Assembly (NCBI GenBank): GCA_002348005.1
Contig: DDYQ01000256.1
Location: 1 to 12,239, forward strand
DNA: 12,239 nucleotides
Origin: Desulfobacteraceae bacterium UBA2230
GTDB lineage: Bacteria; Desulfobacterota; Desulfobacteria; Desulfobacterales; Desulfosarcinaceae
Direction of reading: 5' to 3'
This document shows positions 1 through 6,600 of this stretch, piece after piece. Made by a program: the position numbers and the translations under genes. Within the stretch, counting starts at the first letter, position 1. Each line of letters begins with the position of its first letter. Below the pieces are notes generated by a model. The model did no database searches. It had not been told where the DNA came from and was given only the letters and a program-made list of their open reading frames with translations.

Positions 1-131
1 ACACCGCCATCACCCGCGCCCGCCGGTTGACCGTGCTGGTGGGGAGCAAAAAGGCCCTGGCGATCGCCGTGCACAACAAAGGCGCCCAGCTGCGCCACAC
101 CCGCCTGGCGCAGCGTCTACAAGCCGGATGA
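1..131 (+). CDS. RecD2/RecD-like ATP-dependent DNA helicase, C-terminal end only
   Basis: Only the last 42 codons are in the window (frame from base 3, stop TGA at 129-131). The peptide starts TAITRARRLTVLVGSKKALA and continues with a basic tail containing HNKGAQLRHTRLAQRL. This is the final superfamily-1 helicase segment (motif VI, T-A-(I/V)-T-R-(A/G), whose Arg contacts ATP), followed by the VGSKKALAIAV stretch typical of RecD2/YrrC-type helicases and exodeoxyribonuclease V alpha subunits. These act in the cytoplasm as 5'-3' DNA helicases in repair. RecD2 without RecBC partners is the usual form in this kind of organism, but the partners cannot be checked here. The gene converges on the minus-strand operon and looks functionally unrelated to it. 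The family call is firm; RecD2 rather than RecD or a TraA-like helicase is less certain because the N-terminus is missing. Confidence 0.82.
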   Translation, partial: TAITRARRLTVLVGSKKALAIAVHNKGAQLRHTRLAQRLQAG

Positions 132-151
132 AGGTGCCGCAAGCCGCTCCG

Positions 152-169
152 GCCGGGCATCTCCCCGGC
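152..169. terminator. Candidate bidirectional terminator hairpin between convergent genes
   Basis: GCCGGG (152-157) pairs perfectly with CCCGGC (164-169) around a 6-base loop, CATCTC. It lies in the 45-base gap between the stop of the helicase gene (131) and the stop of the minus-strand PLC-like gene (177). The position suits a shared terminator, but the stem is only 6 bp and there is no T-run on either side, so this is a weak call. Confidence 0.28.
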
Positions 170-176
170 AGCGAAT

Positions 177-2255
177 TCATTCCGCATTCACGAAAATCGT
201 CGCACCGGCCTGCGCATACCCGCCCAGCCCCAGCACGGTAATGGTGTAAATTGTGGTTGCATCGGGAACGACCTCCAACGTTCCACTGAGATCGACATCT
301 CCGATGCCGCCGATGTTTGCGCTGTCGGCATCATTAGAGTGCCAGGTCAATGTGACCACCTCGCCCGGGGTGACCGTGCCCGCGGATGCTTCCAGGAATA
401 CTTCCGGTGGAGCGAGTGCAGGAGACCAGTCCGGTGCGGCCGTTCGATATCCGTAGTGGGTGACTCGGACGGGGTTTTGCTCGAATATGCGCATCACGTG
501 GATACTGTCGTCCTGCACAAAGGCCATCCGCAGGCCGTCGGGCGAAAAGACCGGGTGCCAGCAGTCGGAATCGCAGTCCAGAATCTTCAGCGCCTCGTTG
601 CCGCTGCGGTCCATGACCCAGATGTCGAGGGGGCCTTCGCCATCGCGATCGGAGACAAAGACGAGCCACTCTCCGTCCGGCGACCAGGAAGGATGGGCGT
701 TCAGGTCGCTGTCGCGGGTCAGGCGCAACAACCCGCCGCTGTCGGCGTCGATCACGTAGATGTCATTCTCGACCGCTCTGCCGCCGGCGGCCGGGTTGAA
801 CCGGTCGACGATGCAGAACGCGATTTCGTCGCGGGTGGGCGACCATTCGGGTGTGCTGCCGGTAACCGCCTTCTGGCGCCACAGTTCATAGTCTTTGATC
901 CAGTGCCAGCTGGTGTCGGTTTCGATCCCGATCGTGGCGACGGCATCCAGGGTACCCGCCGCCACCCAGTTGACGGCACTCATGCGGGTCCCATCCGCCG
1001 AAAAAGAGGGGGCCGCCATCACGCTTCCCCATGCCTCGCCGCAGTAGTCGGCGGGAGGCTGATCGACGGTGACAAAGTCGCTGAGCAGCAGCGGCGCGTT
1101 ACCCCACCACAAATCGTGCAGGGTAATCCGCCGTTTGCCGTCCGAGCCGTCGCAAACGCCGCAGCTTTCAAACTCGTAGGCCAGCGTGGCCCCTTCGCCG
1201 ACCGGACTCCAGGCAGGCGAATAATACCAGCGGCTGATCCCGTCGCTGGCGGTGACGATGCGGTCGTCGCTTCCATCGGGCAGCACGATATGAATATCGC
1301 TGGCATTGGGCGCGCCTCCGGGCTGGTGCTCGAAGGCAATGCGCGACGGCACGAGCGTATCGATCCGGGCGCCGATCACGGCGCCCGCTTCGTGGCCGAG
1401 TTTGCCGGAAAAGACCAGCATAAAGGAGATCTCCCGCGCGCCGAAAGGAATCGGCTCGGGAAAATCGGCCGACAGGCCGACGAAACCCGAATTGATCGGG
1501 TCATCGGGACCGCTCAGGGCGTAGACATCGGTGGCGACGCTGCCTTGCCACTGCCCGGCAGCCGGGTCGAAGTATCGGCAGACCAGGTCCAGTTTTCCCG
1601 CTTCCATGCGCTCAACGGGTAGTCCTTCCGCCGGGCGGGTGGCATTCCGGGCGTCGAAGCGCAGGCCTGAAATCGTGAATCCGGGCCCGTAGCGGACAAC
1701 GGGGTTGGCCGTGCTCAACCGGCCGCGGAAAAAGTAGTCCAGCAGGGCGGCCGAATAGCCGACGGCCCGAGGAACCAGTTTTTGCGCATAGCTCCGGTGA
1801 CAGCGTTCGTCCAGAAAAAAGGATCGGTACAAATAGGGATCCTGCTTGCCGTAGATACTGAAATAGCCCACGGCCAGGAAGTGATCCACGGCCTCCCCGT
1901 GACCGCCGTGCTTGGGGATATAGAGCCTGAAATCCCACTCGCCATCCTCGGACCATATTCGGTCGGGAAGCAATTCATCGTTGAAGAAATCTTCGTAAGG
2001 AAGGCTGCTGATCTTAGGAAACGGTGAATAATGGACATGGTGCTCGCCGTATCGTTCGGCCGCAAACACGGTATCCTCGCTGAAGAAATTGGCGTTGGTG
2101 TATTCGGCCAATCCCTGGTCCGTGCCGGCCGAAGGATTGGCGCCGGTGTACACACCGGCATCCCAGAGCTGCGAAGCGGGCGCTGCAGCCGGACCGCCGT
2201 GGTTTTCGGAGAAGGCGCTTGCAAATTCGAGGGAGGGAAAAACGGGGGGGGCCAA
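177..2255 (-). CDS. 3' frame: rest of PLC-like domain, WD40-like (TolB/PD40) propeller and C-terminal Ig-like module
   Basis: This open frame has only a TTG near its beginning and no Shine-Dalgarno sequence, so it is best read as the continuation of the upstream frame. Residues about 5-180 complete the PLC-like domain, with GLAEYTNANFFSED (48-61) and a KLVPRAVGYSAALLDYFFRG stretch (159-178) that I associate with exported deltaproteobacterial members of this fold. Residues about 200-310 are beta-rich and unassigned. Residues about 312-612 hold WD40-like PD40 repeats with repeated WSP / FSPDG turns: YYSPAWSP, TPEWSPTRDEIAF, HPSWSPDGEWLVFVSDRDG, CWHPVFSPDGLRMAFV and APDWSP. The DIWVMDRSG and DIYVIDADSG strands are classic for TolB-type propellers. 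Residues 614-692 are one Ig-like module (VTPGEVVTLTW, then ATTIYTITVLGLGG) of the same type as the array in the giant neighbour. Propeller and Ig module probably serve binding or anchoring; the ligand is unknown. Confidence 0.78.
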   Translation of the reverse strand: MAPPVFPSLEFASAFSENHGGPAAAPASQLWDAGVYTGANPSAGTDQGLAEYTNANFFSEDTVFAAERYGEHHVHYSPFPKISSLPYEDFFNDELLPDRIWSEDGEWDFRLYIPKHGGHGEAVDHFLAVGYFSIYGKQDPYLYRSFFLDERCHRSYAQKLVPRAVGYSAALLDYFFRGRLSTANPVVRYGPGFTISGLRFDARNATRPAEGLPVERMEAGKLDLVCRYFDPAAGQWQGSVATDVYALSGPDDPINSGFVGLSADFPEPIPFGAREISFMLVFSGKLGHEAGAVIGARIDTLVPSRIAFEHQPGGAPNASDIHIVLPDGSDDRIVTASDGISRWYYSPAWSPVGEGATLAYEFESCGVCDGSDGKRRITLHDLWWGNAPLLLSDFVTVDQPPADYCGEAWGSVMAAPSFSADGTRMSAVNWVAAGTLDAVATIGIETDTSWHWIKDYELWRQKAVTGSTPEWSPTRDEIAFCIVDRFNPAAGGRAVENDIYVIDADSGGLLRLTRDSDLNAHPSWSPDGEWLVFVSDRDGEGPLDIWVMDRSGNEALKILDCDSDCWHPVFSPDGLRMAFVQDDSIHVMRIFEQNPVRVTHYGYRTAAPDWSPALAPPEVFLEASAGTVTPGEVVTLTWHSNDADSANIGGIGDVDLSGTLEVVPDATTIYTITVLGLGGYAQAGATIFVNAE

Positions 2256-2988
2256 CCGCCAGTCTGTTTATTTCCGGGAAATCTATTTTGGCCCAGCTTT
2301 CAAAATAGAGCGGGCTGTTGCGAACCAGCATGTTCACGTACCACCGCTCATTGACTTGCATGGTCTCTTCGGCATGGGCGTCGTTGCGCACATGGGCCGG
2401 CACGGCCATGTCCTGCACCAGGTGCATCTGATGGCCCAGCCCTTTGAAGAGCCGGGCGAACCCCGCCTGCCGGGCCGTATCATCCGTCTGGGTCAAAGCA
2501 TCAAAATAGACGTCCCGCAGGGTGCTCCAGCTCTGATCGCCCTCGGGCCAGCCGAAAAGCGCCCTGCCCTGCTCGCCGGCGTCCTGGGCCCATACCAGCG
2601 CCGATTCGCCTGCAGCCATATCACTCAACCCTCCGTCCCAAACCGGATGGTGGAAGTGATTCTGAAATCTTCCCAGCCAGGGGGCCAGCGAAGGTGCGGC
2701 ATCCTCTTTTTCGGCACCGTACTTTAGCCAGTCAATAACAGTGCACCTTGTTGTACGCACTGTATCATCACATACTTGACCAGGCCAAATCAGGATCTCA
2801 TCAATATCAGAAGAAAATCCTAAAGCTTTAAGGAAATAGCCACTTGACCGGGCGAGTATCGATTTTCGGGTGCTCTGCTCCGATAGATCCTTGTGCGTTA
2901 CATCATCGTTCCAACCCCATGCACTTTCTAAGGGAAATATTGCGATTATCACAAAAATAAAACAGCGGTTCAACACAACCTTATTCAT
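2014..2988 (-). CDS. 5' frame: signal peptide and N-terminal half of zinc-dependent phospholipase C-like domain
   Basis: As read, this frame gives 324 residues, of which about 248 belong to the family and the last 76 or so (Arg- and Cys-rich) are out-of-frame. Residues 1-25 form a signal peptide (basic start, hydrophobic FIFVIIAIF core, then ESAWG). The mature N-terminus would be at or near Trp26, which fits the fold: the N-terminal Trp of Bacillus cereus PLC ligates zinc. Further visible candidates are His32 (DDVTHKDL), His111/His113 in NHFHHP, and GHQMHLVQDMAVPAHVRND at 185-203. In the last, His189-X3-Asp193-X5-His199 reproduces the spacing of PLC His118, Asp122 and His128. The product should act outside the cytoplasmic membrane; phospholipase, nuclease or no activity are all open. 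The first 90 or so codons are clearly lower in GC than the rest of the gene. Confidence 0.75.
   Translation of the reverse strand: MNKVVLNRCFIFVIIAIFPLESAWGWNDDVTHKDLSEQSTRKSILARSSGYFLKALGFSSDIDEILIWPGQVCDDTVRTTRCTVIDWLKYGAEKEDAAPSLAPWLGRFQNHFHHPVWDGGLSDMAAGESALVWAQDAGEQGRALFGWPEGDQSWSTLRDVYFDALTQTDDTARQAGFARLFKGLGHQMHLVQDMAVPAHVRNDAHAEETMQVNERWYVNMLVRNSPLYFESWAKIDFPEINRLAVGPPRFSLPRICKRLLRKPRRSGCSARFAALGCRCVHRRQSFGRHGPGIGRIHQRQFLQRGYRVCGRTIRRAPCPLFTVS
2244..2251. repeat. Homopolymer G8 (C8 on the coding strand) at the frameshift
   Basis: Eight consecutive G on the plus strand, read as ggC CCC CCC Cgt in the minus-strand upstream frame. With seven C the gene reads ...Gly-Pro-Pro-Val-Phe-Pro... 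straight into the downstream frame. The tract also lies a few codons after Asn-Arg-Leu-Ala-Val, where the downstream frame is closed by a TAA about five codons upstream of its TTG. The frame change must therefore occur within a window of about 20 bases, and the C run is the obvious place. Confidence 0.85.
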
Positions 2989-3040
2989 CTACCCGTCCCT
3001 TTATCGTTAAGACCATTTAAACTTAGAAACCTGTTCTGGT

Positions 3041-3070
3041 TAAGATCTTAATCATTTTGTAAAGATCTTA
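3041..3070. repeat. Two AAGATCTTA palindromes spaced 20 bases apart at the 3' end of the lipoprotein gene
   Basis: TAAGATCTTA (3041-3050) is a perfect 10-bp palindrome and includes the stop codon of the lipoprotein gene. AAAGATCTTA (3061-3070) is a near-copy exactly 20 bases away, about two helical turns. The pair lies just upstream of the PLC-like gene in an AT-rich gap. It could be a protein-binding site or simply chance in AT-rich sequence. Confidence 0.4.
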
Positions 3071-3605
3071 GTCCGAGTGCAACGCGAAACTCTTCACGAA
3101 TCCTAATGTATTCTGAAAGTGGTTTTTCATCTTTACGCCCGCAGGAGACCTGTGGAGGCCTGCCATCCCACTTTAAATCCTCCTTCGCCACCCGCTTCAA
3201 TGGTATAATCGCCCGGTCACCTTCCCATATGACTCTTTCGAGAAAATACTTCGCCGATTTAAGCGACTCCCAGGGTCCCGGTCCTATTCTTTCGTACCCA
3301 ACTTTATATATGGCAAAATTGGCGTTCCCCACCCTGCCGAAAGGTCCGACTTTTCTTTCGGGTATCTCGAACTCGCCATTGGCATCCGTGACCGCCTCAT
3401 CGGCATCGAGGCAGTGGGTTGAGCCGCCGCCCACATTGGGCGTGCTGTAGGTCCAACTGATCACCACCACGGCGCCTGCAATCGGCTGGTTGTCGGTCGC
3501 TTCCACTACCCTTCCCTTGTAAGGTCCGCCATGGGCGCAGGCTTGCATTAAAATCACCAGAACGGCTGTTTGCAAAAGCATGGTTTTGATGAAGCAGCGC
3601 AGCAT
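3048..3605 (-). CDS. Probable lipoprotein with carboxypeptidase regulatory-like (CarboxypepD_reg) domain
   Basis: 185 residues from the ATG at 3605. A longer frame starts at 3659, but the internal ATG follows a strong GGGAGGAGG and opens a good signal peptide (MLRCFIKTMLLQTAVLVILM), so it is preferred. The signal ends LMQAC-AHGG, a plausible though imperfect lipobox with Cys at residue 23 as lipidation site; a free periplasmic protein is the alternative. The mature part begins with a transthyretin-like beta-sandwich: YKGRVVEATDNQPIAGAVVV, then AVTDANGEFEIPE about 40 residues later, the usual signature of CarboxypepD_reg-like domains. The C-terminal 90 residues (YKVGYERIGPGPW, RAIIPLKRVAKEDL, EYIRIREEFRVALGL) are charged and not recognised. 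The gene lies between the giant Ig-like protein (60-base gap) and the PLC-like gene (59-base gap) on the same strand. Its GC is lower than that of the giant gene (about 40% in a hand-counted 60-base block at 3061-3120). No enzyme motif is seen; a structural or accessory surface role is likely. Confidence 0.75.
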   Translation of the reverse strand: MLRCFIKTMLLQTAVLVILMQACAHGGPYKGRVVEATDNQPIAGAVVVISWTYSTPNVGGGSTHCLDADEAVTDANGEFEIPERKVGPFGRVGNANFAIYKVGYERIGPGPWESLKSAKYFLERVIWEGDRAIIPLKRVAKEDLKWDGRPPQVSCGRKDEKPLSEYIRIREEFRVALGLRSLQND

Positions 3606-3609
3606 TTTT

Positions 3610-3618
3610 CCTCCTCCC
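3610..3618 (-). promoter_or_regulatory. Ribosome binding site that decides the lipoprotein start
   Basis: On the minus strand GGGAGGAGG is followed by four A and ATG (3605-3603). This strong, purine-rich Shine-Dalgarno sequence lies inside the longer frame that starts at 3659. That makes the 3605 ATG the better start, in agreement with the position of the signal peptide. Confidence 0.7.
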
Positions 3619-3665
3619 GAAAGCACTTCCGTTTTGTTTGGCGATCCTGTGTGAGTCAAGTCCGG

Positions 3666-6600
3666 CTAGTAGCGTTGGATTGTCCAGATCCCATCGTCAT
3701 CGCAGACAAAGTAGATGTAATAGGAGATATCGTAGTGCTGTCCCTGGTGGACCTCGTTGCGCCGGATCCGATACTTCGCAAATCCTTCCCCTGCAACGAC
3801 CATCTCGATGCCCTGCATGCCTGCCGCCACCTGCGGAAGTTTATCGCCCAGCCCGGTGAAAACTGCCTCGTAATCCGCGCGGGAATCGATCGCGTAGTAC
3901 TTTAGGGCCCCGGCCACATCCCCGGCCAGCAGGTTGGCCCTCATGGCGTTCCACTTGGCCTGGAGCAGGTCGTCAAGCCCAATGGGGTCCTGCACCAGCA
4001 CGGCGACCTTGTCGCTGTGCAGCCGGCCCGCTTCATCCCGGGCTTCGGCGGTATATACGTAAAGCCCTGGCGAGCCGATCTCTACGCTGCAGCTGGCCGG
4101 AGCACCCCCCAGTGGGATCGCCGGCTCAAAATAATCCGATTTGAGGGCGGCGTCGGCAAACTTGAATGAGCCGTCAACGGTCAAGGTCGTTTTAAGAACA
4201 GGCGTTCCGGAAGCAGGCGCCGCATCGATGCGGATGAAATTGCCGTGGACCTCGCAGTTCACAACGATCGATGTCTCGACGGCCCGCCCTTCACCGTCCA
4301 CGGCCCTTGCGGTAAGCGTGTTCAAGCCGTCCTGCAGGGGAACGTGGTTGACCACGAACCGGTCCCCGTGAACCAGCGCCAGAAGTCCGTTGACCGTAAT
4401 GCCGCTCTCCGTGCCGGGGTTGGCGAAGATGCCTTCCACGGTCACATCCGGCCGCTCGATCCAGGCATTGTCATAAGGTGAGGTGATTTGCAACGCATCC
4501 GGGGAGGCGACGACGACCCGTGTCGAGGCGCTGGTCGTTCCGCCCGGCCCGGTGGCCGTGAGGATATAGGTGGTGTCCGCCGCCGGACTCACCTGAAGCG
4601 AACCGCCGGGCGCAGCCATGCCGATGTTCGGTTGAATGATCACGCTGTCCGCATGGGTGGTGACCCAGGTCAGGGTGGCGGATTGGCCGGCCTCGATAGC
4701 GGCGGGATCGGCCGTGATGGCCGCCGTGGGCGCAGGCACGTTCACCAGGACTTCGACGAAGGCCTGGGCTACGCCTCCCGGGCCGCTGGCCGTGATGGTG
4801 TAGGTGGTGGTATGCGGCGGCGCGACGACCATCGATCCGTGCGCCGCGACCGCCCCGATGCCCGGTTCGATGCTCACTGCGCCCGCCAGGTTCGAATCCC
4901 AGGACAACGTCGTGGTTTCTCCGGCGTCGATGGCTGCCGGCACCGCCGTCAGGCGCACGGTCGGTGCGCCGGCAGCCACCTGCAGGGTGACGGCCCGGGA
5001 GGTCTGACCGTAGGGCCCGCTTGCATGGAGGGTGTAGGTAGTCGTCTGGCTGGGCGCCACCTGAATGGATCCGTTGGGCGCCACGCTGCCGATGCCCGGT
5101 TCGATGCGGCAGGTGTCGGCCAGTTCGGTGCTCCAGCTCAGCACGGCGGTCGTGCCTGGTGCGATCACGGTCGGGCCGGCCTCCAGGTGGGCGGAGCAGG
5201 TAATGTAGATGTAGGCGAGGCCTGTGGGCACACCGTCCTTGAGGTCCTGCTCGGCCCCCACCAGCAGGTAGCCGTTGGCCGCGGCCATTCGGTTGCTTCT
5301 GCTGGCGTTCCGCGTATTGCGGGTGCTTATATCGCCAAAGCCGATCTTGAGCTGTTCGCTCCAGGCGTCACCCTGATGTCTGAAAACATAGACCGCATTG
5401 CTGGGAAACTGCAAGGGATCGTCCGCATAACCGGTGCCCACATAGACATGACTGCCTTCAATCCATACCAATTTGCCGAAATGGCTATTCCGCAGGGCAT
5501 CGCTGCCCTTCAGCCAGGCAGTTTCCGCCCACTCTCCATGATCCTGAGTGTGCTGGAAGATGTAGGCCGCGCCACGCTCGTCGGCCGTGCTGGAGCTGCC
5601 GATGACGGCTGTATCGTTGCAGATATGGACCGAAACGCCGTGGCCTCTTATACCGAAGGCCACATCGCTGACCGCCAGGGCGGCTTCCTCATCCCAGCTG
5701 CCCTCGAATCGCCGATAGATGTAAGCGGCGCGGTCTTGATCAAGGCTATGCGGCGCGGTGCCGACAATCAACCGATCGCCGTCGAAGGCCAGGCTGCTTC
5801 CAAAGGCAAGTCTGGACAGCCTGCTGTCTGGGACCCGTTTGGTCTCTGCCGTCCATCCATTGCCCTGCATCTTGAACGCATAAACGGCGCCGATGTAGTT
5901 CCAACCCGCAATCGGAGCGCCGACCCATGCGTAATCGCCTGCCAGGGCCACGGATCGGCCAAACAGAATGCTACACTCGCTGTCGTTGGGAACCAAATCC
6001 GCCTGTCTGACCCAATTTCCGGAATTCAGCGTGAAGATATATGCCGAATTACAAGACGCATCTTCCTCGCCGACGATGATCGTCTCGCCCTCAATTGCCA
6101 CGGAATTGCCGAAACTACCCACTCGATTGCCGGACACCAATTTCGATGTTTCGATCCACTCCCGACCCTCTCGTTTGAAGACGTACACCGCACCGGTGTC
6201 ATCGTGATAGGGGGCACCCACGACGGCATACCGGTCGCTGATGGCCACGCTGTAGCCGAACAAATCGTCGGTCGCACCGTCATGGGGCGAGAGGGTGATC
6301 GGCGAAAGAGGCGGTGCGCTGTGGTCGATGGTGACGGGGTATCCGGCATAGACCGTGACCGGTGCGTGCCGGCCGTCGTCGATCACGGCGTAGACGAAGT
6401 ACACGCCCTCCGGCAGGGCGGAGGTGTCCCACAGCAGCCGGTCGGCATCGCCGTCCGGATCTTCGAACAGGCCGGAAACAATCAGAGTGCCGTCCGCACC
6501 GCTGTCGTCGGTGTCATAGTATATCGCGATGGCGGCATTGCTGTCACAATCCGCATCTTTCCATTTCAAAACGTAGCGGGTGTCGACCCGATCGCCGATA

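Larger units (their letters stand above)
177..2988 (-). pseudogene. Secreted zinc-PLC-like / TolB-propeller / Ig-like protein gene, split by a frameshift at a C8 run
   Basis: Two overlapping minus-strand frames encode the two halves of one protein. The first frame carries the signal peptide and the metal-binding N-terminal half of a zinc-dependent phospholipase C / S1-P1-nuclease fold. The second carries the rest of that domain, a WD40-like propeller and one Ig-like module. Removing one C from the run of eight C (plus-strand G 2244-2251) joins them into a single frame of 936 residues. Corrected order: signal peptide 1-25, zinc-PLC-like domain about 26-430, linker beta region about 430-555, propeller about 555-855, Ig-like module about 858-936. 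ATG at 2988 is preceded by AGGGA with a 7-base spacer. This is the last gene of the inferred operon, 59 bases after the lipoprotein gene. Whether it is a true pseudogene, a phase-variable or recoded gene, or a sequencing error cannot be told from one sequence; the absence of any other visible lesion argues against an old pseudogene. Confidence 0.78.

Noticed and set aside
339..1622. 427-codon plus-strand open frame
   Set aside because: It is antisense to the propeller gene, with no recognisable domain. The opposite frame has clear PD40 motifs.
177..2255. The 3' frame as an independent gene starting at TTG 2255
   Set aside because: It has no Shine-Dalgarno sequence and no signal peptide, and it begins in the middle of a domain whose first half is in the overlapping upstream frame.
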